Source: Delphinus delphis
Lineage: Eukaryota > Chordata > Mammalia > Artiodactyla > Delphinidae
Reading direction: 5' to 3'
Assembly (NCBI RefSeq): GCF_949987515.2
Contig: NC_082690.1
Location: forward strand, 106,266,400 to 106,330,399
Length of the DNA stretch: 64,000 nucleotides
Below are positions 22,046-32,897 of the stretch, in pieces. Below the pieces are notes generated by a model that saw nothing but the letters and a program-made list of their open reading frames with translations, searched no databases and had not been told where the DNA came from. The first letter of the stretch is position 1. Each line of letters starts with the position of its first letter. The position numbers were made by a program, and so were the translations under genes.

Positions 22046-23740
22046 TGAGTGTGATTAAATACTTTCTTCTGACTCAAAATTGCCACCACATGCCCCATGT
22101 CTCATTTTTTCAGGGACCCAGAGTGTGTCTTCCTCTCGTTCCTCGCCTTAAATCGGTCCTCTCTGGTCAGCAGGGAGAATGACTTCCACTTTACAGATGC
22201 GGATGCGCAGACTCCAGGAGCGGGTGTGAAGCGCTCCAGCCCCTCCCACCAGACTTTCCAGCTCCCCTGTCCACGTGGCGGCTGCAGCTGCGGGGCAGGA
22301 GGGCGACCTTGAACGGACCCTGTGGGCTGCCACGAGGAGCTTCTCCTTGTTTACACAAATACATGGATCCACACAGGCTGTTGTGCATTTAAATTGGATC
22401 GATCAGGAACCCACTTAACACTGAAGTGAATTTTCCAGAAACTACAGGACGTAGGTTTGCCCTAGAATTAATTGGCACCTTGTACTTATTGTTAAAAAAG
22501 AAAAAAAAAAAAAAGGTTCTTGTAAACCTCTGCCCACATCTTCAATGCTGGGATAATGAGTATAATTGAAAGAGATTTAGGAATTTTTTAAAAAAGAAAA
22601 CCTCGCGGCCTTCTGCTTGGCATATGGCTGAGATGGGGCAGAAAGGGAAACTGAGCTTGCCTGAGCAGGGAGATTGAATATCAAAGGTGGCAGTCCCTCC
22701 CGAGAGTGTGGTGTTTGTTGAGCCCCATCTGGACCCCTGCGCAGTCGGGAAGTGGTGGATGGGGAAGGCCTCCACTCCCAGGTCACTCGATCTGCTCCCT
22801 TCCGCCCACTCTCTGCTGGCTCAGGTTAGCCCCGGAAACCCTCCACACGTCTGCAGGTACACACGTCATCTGTCCAGCTAAATCAGGAGGGGATGGACGC
22901 CTCCGCGGGATTTTCCAAACCTCGAGGGGCATTTAAATCTGCAAGTACCTCCTGATTGGCGTGGGGAGTCCCCGCGAGGCCCCATGGGAGCCAGACTCAC
23001 GCTCAGCCTGGGCCACCCGCCCGTAAATGGTGGAGACACATGAGGGCGAACTCCTGAGGCTAGGACACGAGACACAGGTCCCCTGGACTCCAGGACAGCA
23101 CTAACCGTTAAGTGACAGTGGGGACAGCGGGGGCTCTGGGGTCAGAGAAGGGATTCAGAGGCAGGTCTGAGGAGTGCTGACGGGACACGGCCGATATGCC
23201 CCATGGGAGGCAGGTTTGCCCCAGGACGAGGTGAGCGCTTGTCTCTATCGTTCGAAAGGGATAAAGAGCTTGTAAGCATCTTGCCCCTCTGACCTGTGGG
23301 AGCCCTGTTTTCCACACACAGTCTCTTTGGCTCGTCCGGAGTCACCCCATCAGGTTCTTATTACCTCGCATCTCAGTGGGGGAAGCTGAGGCTGGGGGTC
23401 CCTTCAGGCACAGTTGCAAAGATAGGCCTCTCAGAGGAGGGCGCCTGTGTCTCCAAGGCCAGGCGGGGCTGGGGTGAGGCTGGAGGGCTTTTCTCTTGCA
23501 CAGCAAACAGGGAAGCTGGCTTTGGAAGCGGGCTAGCTCAAGACCTGTCTGGGACCCAGCAAATGGCCCAATGGAAACAGACCACAGGGTCTGGGCAGAT
23601 GAGTTACTGGATAAGGATGGGGCTGTGCTGGGGGCTTGGAATCCCAGACAAGGTACGGCCTGAGTCCATCACGGTGGGTTCATAACTGTCCTCCTACTAA
23701 GATTACCTCTGTCCTAGCTCCGTGGGGCTGGATGAGACGC
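22046..23740. other. GC-rich unique DNA
   Basis: No exon or RNA gene is recognisable. A short A run occurs at about 22,494-22,514. The frames here lack domains and overlap on both strands. Confidence 0.4.
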
Positions 23741-23744
23741 AGGG

Positions 23745-23835
23745 ATGTTGTCTTATTTTACAGATGAAGAGACCAAGGTGCGGGGGAGTGAAGGACTTTC
23801 CGGAAGCACCAGCTGAGTAAATGGCCAAGCAAAGA
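23745..23835 (-). repeat. MIR SINE fragment
   Basis: TTATTTTACAGATGAAGAGA followed by CCAAGGTGCGGGGGAGTGAA and GGAC is a reversed MIR core remnant. Confidence 0.6.
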
Positions 23836-25320
23836 TGAGACTGCCAATCTCCCCATCATGGTGGGCTCTCCATTCCTGGTTCTCACACTGCCAAGGGCAC
23901 CATCCTTTCCTACAAGGTAGGGCTGCACCTGGGCCTGGCCCACGCGTCTGGCTTCTCCCTTGGCAGTAGAGTTTGTGGGGTCTGTGTGTGGCGCGGATGG
24001 GATGGGGGTTGATGTCGAGGGTTTAAGGCTGGGCTGCTTCTCGCACTCCCATGAAACTGAGCCTTTTACATGTTCCCCCACTTGGTGAAAACCCCCTCCT
24101 CTGTGCTCAGTAAAGGTTGTTGGGGTGGGAGGCTGCCCCTTCCCCCAACCCTGGATTCCCTGAGAGACCCAGGGGAGACACTTGCAATACAATGAGGCCT
24201 CTGTGTCTCCAAGCATGGGACTGAGCACCTCCACATGGGGATCTCTGGAATTGCAGGTTTTAGAAGCCTAGATTAGGGCAATGATTGACAGTTCTCCAAA
24301 TCCCAGTGCCTGTGGGCATGGCCACATCCCTCCTCTGGATGCCTTTTTGTCTGTCCCCTCTCTGTCCTCCCACCAACAGAACATGCAGGCTGCTTCCTTG
24401 GTGTGAGGCATTGGCCTGACTCCCCGGCCTGGCCTGTGGGCCTGGTTATAGGAGGAGGCTGGAGATGCCTTTGGGAGCCAAGCCCCTGGGCGCTTGCAGG
24501 AGGCATCACCACATGGTCAGTGAAGATGATGAAGTATAAGCACCAGACCCTTCACTTACCTGGGTCCAGCCAAGGTTTGGCTCAGGCTTCTCTGCCCCAG
24601 CCTACGAGCCACCCCTGCCCCTAGGTCTTGTTTCTGGGTTGGGGGCTGGCCCCCAGGACAGCCTGCCCCAGGTGGACCTCATGGAGATTCCTGCTCGGGA
24701 CCACAATGACCAGGAGTCAAGGCTACCTGTTCCTTCTGGGACCAGAGATGGCAAGGACCTTCCTGAGCTGGCCTGGCTGCTCCCCTGTGGTCACTGGGGG
24801 CGTGAGTGATGCCAAAGGGCTACAGTCCCCCAGCAGACACCCCCCCAACACATACACAGGAAACTGCAGGGGACACTTCTGATTTGACCTTAATAATAAA
24901 CAAATCTCAGTCAAACGTGCTGAGGATGGGTCTTTCATTTTTGAAGTAGAAAATCATATTATAAAATCACTGTCACACGAAAAGGCAACCAAAAAGAATG
25001 CAGCCCTAAAAACATGTAGGAAAACAAGTGTCATAGGGGAGGGTCAGGCAGTCAGTTAACCATGCCATCATATGCTCTTTTTCTGCATTTGGTGATGTTT
25101 ATAATATGTGTCATTTGTTGTGTTTTCTTTCTCATTCAAAATGACCATTTTGGGACTTAATTTGTATTTGCAATGTAGTATGATTTTTCTTAAATGGGCG
25201 TCCAGATTGCATAAGCTTTGGGCCCCAGAAGTCCGGATCCACCCAGCCCCAGTCTTGCCATTTGCTCAGAGTTGAGCTTCACTCTTCCTTTCTCTGGGGC
25301 TCCGGGTGGAGGCCCAGGTT
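23836..25320. other. Unique DNA with an AT-rich tail
   Basis: From 24,885 to 25,215 the DNA becomes AT-rich and ends in GCATAAGCTTTGGGCCCCAG. That stretch reads like a worn interspersed repeat that I cannot name. The rest is unremarkable. Confidence 0.35.
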
Positions 25321-25432
25321 TTGTATTGCCCTTCCCACGAGGAGACCCGCTTAGAAGAGTATGTCCCACCCCCTTGTTGTATTGCCTTTCCCACGAGGAG
25401 ACCCGCTTAGGGACTTATGTCCCATCCCCTTG
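25321..25432 (+). repeat. 56-bp tandem duplication
   Basis: Units 25,321-25,376 and 25,377-25,432 each start TTGTATTGCC and share CCCACGAGGAGACCCGCTTA. They match at 49 of 56 positions. No wider array is present. Confidence 0.95.
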
Positions 25433-26057
25433 AAGGGGGTGAAAGCCGTTGCAGGTATTCAATTTCCCGATCCCAGGGTTTGTGGGCATCTTGGGTCCCC
25501 ATGGAGGCCTCTGGTGAAAGAGGAAGTGAGGGAGGCAGACAGGGGTGGGGGGCAGGGCTCTGAGATCCAGATCAGACCAGATGGCAGGAACAGGTGAGCA
25601 GGTGAGCAGGGTTCCAGGATACCCTTCCCCTGCCCCTTTCCCCTGGATCTCCAGCCCCACCCTTGCCCAGCCCAGGACAAGATGCCAGAGGAAGCTCGCT
25701 TTGTGTGCTGTTGTTACCCCCAGTGAGAGCTGGCCAGCCTCCGCTAAGCACGAGGGCATGTGGGCTGCTTTATGATGGCAGATGCCCTGCTATCTGGGGC
25801 TTGCATGTGCACCTTTGTGGGTAGGTCCCCATGCACACGTCGTGAGAGGGAGAGGCGTCACCGCCAGGAGGCAGATCATGCCAAGAGTAAGGAACTCTTC
25901 TCACCAGCACTTGGAATCCAGACCTGTTCAACGTGGCTCTTTGGCCTTGCTGACTCTGGGGATATGTCTGTAGATAAACTTTAAGGTCCCTCTTGGCTCG
26001 GGATTTCAAAGAGTCCCAAGTAATTATTTTGTAGAAGAAATATAGTAAAAGCCAGCC

Positions 26058-26635
26058 ATTTATCCATCCATATAGCCGTTCATGTACCATACAGGTATCC
26101 ATATATCCACCCATCCACTTACACAGCCATCCACCCATCCATCTATCCTCCTCTCCCATCCATCCATCCATCCATCCACCCATCCATCTATCCTCCTCTC
26201 CCATCCATCCACCCATCCATCCATCCATCCATTCACCCACCCATCCACCCACTCATTCACCCATCCATCAATCCATTGATCCATTTGGTCCATCCACCCA
26301 ACCATCTATCCATCCATCCATCCACCCATCCATCCACCCATCCATCCATCCATCCATCCATCCACCCATCCATCCATCCATCCATCCATCCACCCATTCA
26401 TCCATCTATCCAACCATCCATCCATCCACCCATCCACCCATCCATCCATCCACCCATTCATCCATCTATCCATCCATCCATCCATCCACCCATCCATCCA
26501 TCCATCCATTTATCCATCCATCCATCCATCCATCCACCCATCCATCCATCCATCCATCCATCCACCCATCCATCCATCCATCCATCCACCCACCCACCCA
26601 TCCATCCATCCATCCATCCACCCATCCATCCATCA
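26058..26635 (+). repeat. CCAT-type microsatellite array 2
   Basis: About 580 bp of CCAT units with interspersed CCAC and CTAT variants. Early in the array, ATCTATCCTCCTCTCCCATC occurs twice about 48 bp apart (around 26,140 and 26,188), a small higher-order repeat. Frames through it encode only low-complexity repeats. Confidence 0.97.
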
Positions 26636-27000
26636 CTCTGATCAATGCTCAATGAACCACACATAATGCTGAGACCAGCTCTGGCTGCTGGGTGCTGGGG
26701 ACACAAGGGCATCAGACATGGTCTTTGCCCTGAGGAGTTCTCAGCTTTATTCTGAGGAAAGATCAGGGAAGAAACAATTGCAACACGACAGGATCCATGC
26801 TCTGGTTGAGGCCGGGGCAGTGGGCACCCAAGGAGCCTTAACTCAGCTGGAGTTAGACCGAGGAAGTCTTCCCAGGGGAGGAGACCTTGACTCTGGGTCC
26901 CGAGGAAGCCCAAGGGGTTCAGGTGGAGGGAGATGGAGAAGGACATTCCAGACCAAGGGACAGACCTCTACTTCAGCCTCAAGGGACAGCCTCTAAGTGG
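26636..27000 (-). repeat. L2 3' region flanking array 2
   Basis: AATGCTCAATGAACCACACA, TGGCTGCTGGGTGCTGGGGA, CACAAGGGCATCAGACATGG and TCTTTGCCCTGAGGAGTTCT are reversed L2 3'-end text. Further right, GAAGGACATTCCAGACCAAG continues the L2 body. Confidence 0.75.
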
Positions 27001-27049
27001 ATGTGCATGTCCCTTACCTCCCAGATTTCACACCCTTGTGTAGCGTCCT

Positions 27050-27457
27050 CCACACTGAATCAAGGTTTGTTTGGGTGACGGATAAAGTGAAGGAAAGATG
27101 ACAGTGTGTGGTTAGGTTGTAAAGGGCGTTGTAGGTTCCACTTTGCTCTCATGAATCCAAGCCAGCTGCCATGACATGAGGACACTTAGCATGTCCTGTG
27201 GAGAGGAACTGAGGCCTCCTACCAGCAGCACCAACTTACCAGCCTTGGAAGCAGATCCCCGAGCCCCGGTCAAACCTTCAGAGGACTTCCCCTTGCCCAC
27301 AACTGCCTGCTGCCTTGGGAGACATGGCACTGCTGAACCCCACCCCTCCCGCATTCCTGCCCCACAGAAACCATGAGGATGACAAATGCTTATGACTGCT
27401 TTGACCCGCCATGGTTGGGGTGATTTGTTATGCCACAGTAGATAACTAATACGAGGG
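27050..27457 (+). mobile_element. MLT1-type MaLR LTR
   Basis: GCCAGCTGCCATGACATGAG, GTGGAGAGGAACTGAGGCCT, GGAAGCAGATCCCCGAGCCC and the terminal GGTGATTTGTTATGCCACAG with TAGATAACTAATAC follow the MLT1 LTR consensus to its 3' end. Confidence 0.8.
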
Positions 27458-27599
27458 CATGGAGAGAAAGCTGCTAAGCCCTAGCACTGGCCCTTCCTTT
27501 CCTGTGCCAGCCACCTGGACAAGGAATCTGGCTACCATGAATGGTTCTCCCCAGGGCCAGGGGCCAGGTAGAAGAAATTTCCAGAAGTAATTTCCTGCT

Positions 27600-27908
27600 C
27601 ATTCGTTCATTCAATGGATATTTTTTAAGGGCTCACCCTCCTGGAGCCATCTGGAGGAAGACAGACAATGAAGAAATAAATGAAGAGGTGAGTGCTGTGA
27701 AGGAAGATTAAGCAGGATGAGAGGGTGGGGAGCGTCTGGATACGGGTGTGGGTGCTATTTTCATTAGGGGGTGTCAAGGCAGGCTGCACTGATGAGGGGA
27801 CATTGAGCGGAGACCTGAGAAAAGTCTGAGAGTGAGCCCTGTGGTATCTGGGAAATAGTGTTCCAGGTGGAGGCAACCACAGCACGTGCAAAGGCCCTGA
27901 GGCAGAAG
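27600..27908 (-). repeat. L2 fragment
   Basis: ATTCGTTCATTCAATGGATA marks the L2 tail in reverse. GGAAGATTAAGCAGGATGAG, GTGTTCCAGGTGGAGGCAAC and ACGTGCAAAGGCCCTGAGGC are body text. This copy has no expanded tetramer array. Confidence 0.75.
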
Positions 27909-28366
27909 CTTGCTTGGCCTCTTAAAGGAACAGCAACGGGCCAGTGACGCTGGAGCAAAGTGAGAGAGAGGCTGAGTGGGAGATGTGAAGGCAGGCAGTG
28001 GGGGGCAGGCCACGGTGATGTGTCTGGAGAAGGTAAGGGGCTGGTTCCAGGCCTGGGGACTTATTCCAGCAGTTCTCACACTCCCAGCTCTTTGCCACTG
28101 GCTGACAGAAGCCACAAATGAAGGCTCTGGGACACCCTTCAGCTGGGGATCTATGTTGAGGGCCCCAAGCTGGGTTATGCCCAGCAGGAAGCACTCCATG
28201 TGTCTTGCAGCCAGCTTTGGCGTTAGCTTCAGGGTGTGGAGGGGGAACTGCCTTTTCTGCCTCTTGTCAGCCATGTTGCTGCATCTCACTTCCTCCAGAA
28301 TAAACCTCAACTCCCTCAGCCTGGAGTCTGAGGCTCCTGTGAGTTCGCCTCCAGCTCACGCGTCTG

Positions 28367-28769
28367 GCCTCCCCTTCCGCCTGAGCCCACCTTGTTGCCT
28401 GAGCCTCCCCTCCGCCTGAGCCCACCTTGTTGCCTGAGCCTCCCCTCCGCCTGAGCCCACCTTGTTGCCTGAGCCTCCCCTTCCGCCTGAGCCCACCTTG
28501 TTGCCTGAGCCTCCCCTCCGCCTGAGCCCACCTTGTTGCCTGAGCCTCCCCTCCGCCTGAGCCCACCTTGTTGCCTGAGCCTCCCCTCCGCCTGAGCCCA
28601 CCTTGTTGCCTGAGCCTCCCCTCCGCCTGAGCCCACCTTGTTGCCTGAGCCTCCCCTCCGCCTGAGCCCACCTTGTTGCCTGAGCCTCCCCTCCGCCTGA
28701 GCCCACCTTGTTGCCTGAGCCTCCCCTCCGCCTGAGCCCACCTTGTTGCCTGAGCCTCCCCTCCCCTCT
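28367..28769 (-). repeat. 35-bp minisatellite (VNTR), 11 units
   Basis: Units begin CCTGAGCCCACCTTGTTGCC on the plus strand at 28,380, 28,415, 28,450, 28,486, 28,521, 28,556, 28,591, 28,626, 28,661, 28,696 and 28,731. Ten are 35 bp and one is 36 bp (an extra T), with almost no other variation. That near-identity indicates recent homogenisation. The minus strand is G-rich (GGAGGGGAGG and GGTGGG per unit). Because 35 is not a multiple of three, all three minus frames stay open through it. It has no unique spacers and is not a CRISPR array. Confidence 0.98.
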
Positions 28770-29559
28770 GCGCTGTGTGGCCGCCCAGCCTGAGAGGCAT
28801 TCTCCTCCTTTGGGGTTGAGTTCCTACTGTGTGATGTTACCAGCATCTCCCCCAGCGCTGGCAGAGGTGCCAGGCACATAGCTGTGTTTGTTCTTTATAA
28901 CCGACAGAATTCTATTTATTGATCTTCTAAAATGGAACACAGTTGCTGTTAATGTTTTTTTTTCTTAAGCTTGTGAGATCTTTGGGTGAGATGGGAAGGG
29001 AGTGGCTCTCAATGTATAAAAGATTCAAGGAAGAATCAGAATCCCTCCCATAAAAGTAAGGAAATGGCTTTTACTTCCACTTTAAGCAAGACACAGTGGA
29101 GAGTCTCAAATCTCAAGGTTGCAGTAAAGACCGTCGCGAAGCCTGGTTAGAGAACCCCTTTCCACCCACGTCCTGGGTGGCAGAGGGAACACTGAGGACC
29201 CCGATCCAGTCACTTTCCTGACAAGGAGACCGAGGGCTGAGGTGGACCGAGGGCTGAGGTGGAACCCGATCTCCCCTCCTACGCTCCAGCTCTATGCTAA
29301 CATATGAAATCCAACTTGTCAAATAGATATGTGATCTTAAAACCCTTAACACTCGTATCTCTCAACCCTGATGAAGAGACATGACCTCCCTGTGTGCCCA
29401 GCTGCCTGGCGGACCTTAGGGACAACTTCCCGTGGGAAGGACCAATGATGCCAGCTCCCTCCTCCAGCTACCCTCAAGGTCACCGAAGTCCCCACACACT
29501 TCCCTCCAGTCCTCTGTCACCTGGCTCCCCCATCCCAGCCTTACCTGGATTTCTCATTC
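28770..29559. other. Unique DNA with a 17-bp duplication
   Basis: GACCGAGGGCTGAGGTG occurs back-to-back at 29,228-29,244 and 29,245-29,261, probably inside a reversed MIR remnant. No gene is recognised. Confidence 0.45.
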
Positions 29560-29561
29560 CC

Positions 29562-29665
29562 TAAACATTCATTAATTTAACAAATATTTATTGAGCACCT
29601 ACTGTGTACGAGGCTCTTGCTGGGAGCTACGGCTATAGCGGTGATGTGTCAGCCTGAGACCCTGG
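29562..29665 (-). repeat. L2 3' end
   Basis: AACATTCATTAATTTAACAA followed by ATATTTATTGAGCACCTACT and GTGTACGAGGCTCTTGCTGG is a clear reversed L2 3' end. It has no tetramer expansion. Confidence 0.85.
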
Positions 29666-29794
29666 CCCGCTGTCATGTCTCTTTTTCACTAGGGTCCAGG
29701 GAGAGAGCTTTGAGTATCAATACTCAGCCCAGGGTGGGCCCTGCCTGAGTGGTACTCGGCCCTGATGTGGGCCTCGGGAAGTTTCGTCTTTTTT

Positions 29795-30290
29795 TAATTT
29801 AAATGTTTTTTTTCAAAAACAAACAACTTTTTATTAAAGTATAGTTGATTTACAATGTGGTAGTTTCAGGTATACAGCAAAGTGTTTCAGTTATTCATAT
29901 ATATATATATGTCTATTCTTTTTCAGATTCTTTTCCATTACAGGTTATTATAAGATATTGAGTATAGTTCCCTGTGCTATACAGTAGGTCCTTGTTGTTT
30001 ATCTATTTTATATAGAGTAGTGTGTAATCTGTTAATCCCAGACACCTAATCTATCCCTCCCCCATCTTCCCCTTTGGTAACCATAAGCTTGTTTTCTATG
30101 TCTGTGAGTCTATTTCTGCTTTGTAAACAAGTTCATTTGTATCATTTTTTAAAATTCCACGTATGTTACAGCATATAATATTTGTCTTTCCCTGTCTGAC
30201 TTACTTCACTTAGTATGATCATCTCTAGGTCCATCCGTGTTGCTGCAAATGGCATTATGTCATTGTTTTTACGGCTGAGTAGTATTTTAT
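29795..30290 (-). mobile_element. Cetartiodactyl L1 3' end
   Basis: After a T-rich tail, TTTTTATTAAAGTATAGTTG, GTGGTAGTTTCAGGTATACA and TCTATTTCTGCTTTGTAAAC are reversed L1 3'UTR text, older than the copy at 19,318. It is broken at 30,290 by a SINE. Confidence 0.88.
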
Positions 30291-30632
30291 TATTTTTATT
30301 TATTTATTTTGGGCCATGTTGGGTCTTCATTGCTGCACGCGGGTTTTCTCTAGTTGCGGTGAGAGGGGTTACTCTTCGTTGCGGTGCCCAGGCGTCTCAT
30401 TGCGGTGGCTTCTCTTGTTGCAGAGCATGGCTCTAGGCACATGGGCTTCAATAGTTGTGGCATGTGGGCTCAGTAGTTCTGGCCCACGGGCTCTAGAGCG
30501 CAGGCTCAGTAGTTGTGGTGCATGGGTTTAGCTGCTCCGTGGCATGTAGGATCTTCCCAGACCAGGGCACGAACCTGTGTCCTCTGCCTTGGCAGGTGGG
30601 TTATTAACCACTGTGCCACCAGGGAAGTCCCA
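30291..30632 (-). mobile_element. CHR-1 type SINE, near full length
   Basis: A (TTTA)n tail is followed by GGGCCATGTTGGGTCTTCAT, then TCAGTAGTTGTGGTGCATGG. It closes at the tRNA-like end with GTGCCACCAGGGAAGTCCC. A 10-bp target-site duplication, AGTATTTTAT, lies at 30,281-30,290 and 30,633-30,642. Confidence 0.95.
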
Positions 30633-30639
30633 AGTATTT

Positions 30640-30708
30640 TATATATATATATATATAATATATATATATATATAATATATATATATATTTATATATATAT
30701 ATATATAG
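30640..30708. repeat. (TA)n tract
   Basis: About 70 bp of nearly uninterrupted TA dinucleotides with a few TAATA and TTTA breaks. It lies at the SINE/L1 boundary. Confidence 0.97.
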
Positions 30709-30714
30709 TAAATA

Positions 30715-31485
30715 ATGTTGCTAAAAGCAAATATCATATATTAATGCATACATGTGGAATCAGTAAAAACGGGTATAGACAATCTTATTTACAAAGCAGA
30801 AATAGAGACACAGATGTAGAGAACAAATGTATGGATACCAAGGGGGAAAAGGGTGGTGGTGGGATGAATTGGGAGATTGGGATTGACACCAATTGTTCAT
30901 TGCAGCATCATTTACAACAGCCAGGACATGGAAACAACCTAAATGTCCAATGATAGATGAATGGATAAAGAAGATGTGGTACATATATACAATGGAATAT
31001 TACTCAGCCATAAAAAAGGAACGAAACTGGGTCATTTGTAGAGATGTGGATAGACCTAGAGTATGTCATACAGAGTGAAGTAAGCCAGAAAGAAAAAAAC
31101 AAATATCGTATATTAATGCATATATGTGGAATCTAGAAAGATCTTACAGATAAACCTGTCTGTAGGGCAGGAATAGAGACATAGACGTAGAGAATGGACA
31201 TGTGGACACGGAGGGAAGAGAAGGGTGGGACGAATTGGCAGATTAGGTCTGACATAAATACACTACCGTGTGTAAAATAGATAGCTAGTGGGAACCTACT
31301 GTGTAGCACAGGGAGATCAGCTCTGTGCTCTGTGATGACCTAGGTGGGTGGGATGGGGGGTGGATGGGTGGGAGGGAGGTCCAAGAGAGAGGGGATATAG
31401 GTATACATATGGCTGATTCACTTCATTGTACAACAGAAACTAACACAACCTTGTAAAGCAATTTTACTCCAATAAAAAAGAAAGA
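30715..31485 (+). mobile_element. L1 3' region, two joined pieces
   Basis: The piece at 30,715-30,888 (TTTACAAAGCAGAAATAGAG) is sense L1 3'UTR. At about 30,889 the text jumps back to the 3' end of ORF2 (TTCATTGCAGCATCATTTAC, AATGTCCAATGATAGATGAA). It then runs through the UTR to the CCAATAAAAAAG tail. This is either a deleted element or one L1 beside another. Confidence 0.88.
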
Positions 31486-31497
31486 AAAAAGAAGACA

Positions 31498-31735
31498 TAT
31501 TTACACTATTGATACCATGAATAAAATAGATAACTTTTTATTATAGATAAATAATAAAAAAAATAGATGAGAACTTACTGTATAGCACAAGGAACACTAC
31601 TCAGTGCTCTGTGGTGACCTAAATGGGAAGGAAATCCAGAAAAGAGGGGATATATGTCTACGTAGAGCTGATTCACTTTGCTGTACAGCAGAAACCAACA
31701 CATCTTTGTAAAGCAGCTCTACTCCAATGGAAAGA
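31498..31735 (+). mobile_element. L1 3' end
   Basis: ATAGATGAGAACTTACTGTA, TAGCACAAGGAACACTACTC and GCTGATTCACTTTGCTGTAC are sense L1 3'UTR, ending CTCCAATGGAAAGAAAAA. Confidence 0.85.
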
Positions 31736-31739
31736 AAAA

Positions 31740-31925
31740 TCCTCTGTGCTCCACTGAACGTCTGATCTATTTACTGTCTCCATAATTTTGCCTTTTCTAG
31801 AATGTCATGTCGTTGGAATCCAAATACAGTATTGCAGCCCTTCAGACTGGCTTCTCTCGCTTAGCAATATGCATTTTTGGTTCTTCTGTGCCTTTTGTGG
31901 CTTGCTCGCTCGTTTCTTTTTTTCT
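31740..31925 (-). mobile_element. Old L1M 3'UTR fragment
   Basis: TCCATAATTTTGCCTTTTCT followed by AGAATGTCATGTCGTTGGAA resembles the reversed L1M 3'UTR. It is interrupted at the right by another L1 tail. Confidence 0.55.
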
Positions 31926-31927
31926 CT

Positions 31928-31998
31928 AAAAAATGAATGAACATAACGTCGTAAAGCAATTAGACTCCAATAAAGAGGTGGGAAAAAATAATTAAAAA
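31928..31998 (+). mobile_element. Very short L1 3' tail
   Basis: AACATAACGTCGTAAAGCAA followed by TTAGACTCCAATAAAGAGG and an A-rich tail is only the last 60 bp of the young L1, an extreme 5' truncation. Confidence 0.75.
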
Positions 31999-32184
31999 AA
32001 CGAATGATATTTTTGTGACGGCCATGCATTCGTGTGGTTCAAAATTCAAAAGGTACCAGAGTCCCCCTCTTAATCCCATCCCCCAGGCACCTGCTTCTCT
32101 TCCTTGGAGGTAACTGATGTTAACGCTTCTTGAAAGAACATCCTTCTGAAGATGATTTCATACATAGAGAAGCATTCTTCTCCG

Positions 32185-32614
32185 TCCTCTGTTTTCATTG
32201 TGTTAAAATACACATAACACAAAACTTACCATCTTACCTTTTTTAAGTATACAGTTCAGTGGCCTTAGTTTCATGAAATACCTTCTGCCAGCCATCCCCA
32301 TTACACTTGCCTTCTTGTGAATTGGAAACTGTCCCCGCGAAATATTAACTCCCCATTCTCCCCTCCTCCAGCCCCAGGCACCCACCATTCTACCTCCTGT
32401 CTTCATGATTTTGATTACTCTGAATACCTGGATCGTTTCTTTTTATCATCGAATAATATGGGAATCCTTTTACAGAGCCTCCGGTGATTTGACGGGGGAG
32501 CTGGATTGAGCCCTTGGGCTCTTCAAAGAGTCCCCAGCCTGGTGAGGTTGCAACACCCTCCTTCAACCTATGAACAGCCCACTGGGTTCCCTTTCCTTCC
32601 CATTTTTGTAGCTG
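32185..32614 (-). mobile_element. L1M 3'UTR fragment
   Basis: AAAATACACATAACACAAAA, AAGTATACAGTTCAGTGGCC and AACTCCCCATTCTCCCCTCC match a reversed ancient L1M 3'UTR up to about 32,460. The remainder up to the younger L1 is less clear. Confidence 0.65.
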
Positions 32615-32625
32615 GTTGATCTTTT

Positions 32626-32886
32626 TAAAATTGATTTTTATTGTAGTATAGTTAGTTTCTGCTGTACAGCAAAGTGAATCACCTATATGTAGACATATAT
32701 CCCCTCTTTCTTGGATTTCTTTCCCATTTAGGTCACCACAGAGCATTGAGGAGAGTTCCCTGTGCTATACAGGAGGTTCTCATTAGTTATCTATTTTATA
32801 CATAGTAGTATATATGTGTCAGTCCCAATCTCCCAGTTCATCCCACCCCTGCTTCCCCCTGTGGTAACCATACATTTGTTCTCTAC
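32626..32886 (-). mobile_element. 5'-truncated cetartiodactyl L1 3' end
   Basis: TTTTTATTGTAGTATAGTTA and TTCTGCTGTACAGCAAAGTG to TTTGTTCTCTAC are reversed L1 3'UTR. An 11-bp target-site duplication, GTTGATCTTTT, lies at 32,615-32,625 and 32,887-32,897. Confidence 0.95.
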
Positions 32887-32897
32887 GTTGATCTTTT

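Noticed and set aside
28380..28769. Regular repeat spacing resembling a CRISPR array
   Set aside because: The units are directly adjacent with no unique spacers, and the genome is mammalian.
28267..28879. Three overlapping minus-strand repeat-protein-like frames
   Set aside because: The 35-bp unit lacks stop codons in every minus frame, so all three stay open. There is no coding signature beyond the repeat.
30640..30708. (TA)n tract as a replication origin
   Set aside because: Simple TA repeats are common at retroelement junctions, and nothing else here supports an origin.
29795..31485. Twin priming as the explanation for the opposed L1 pieces
   Set aside because: The two orientations cover overlapping 3'UTR intervals and each has its own tail, so they are separate insertions, unlike the case at 21,109-21,687.
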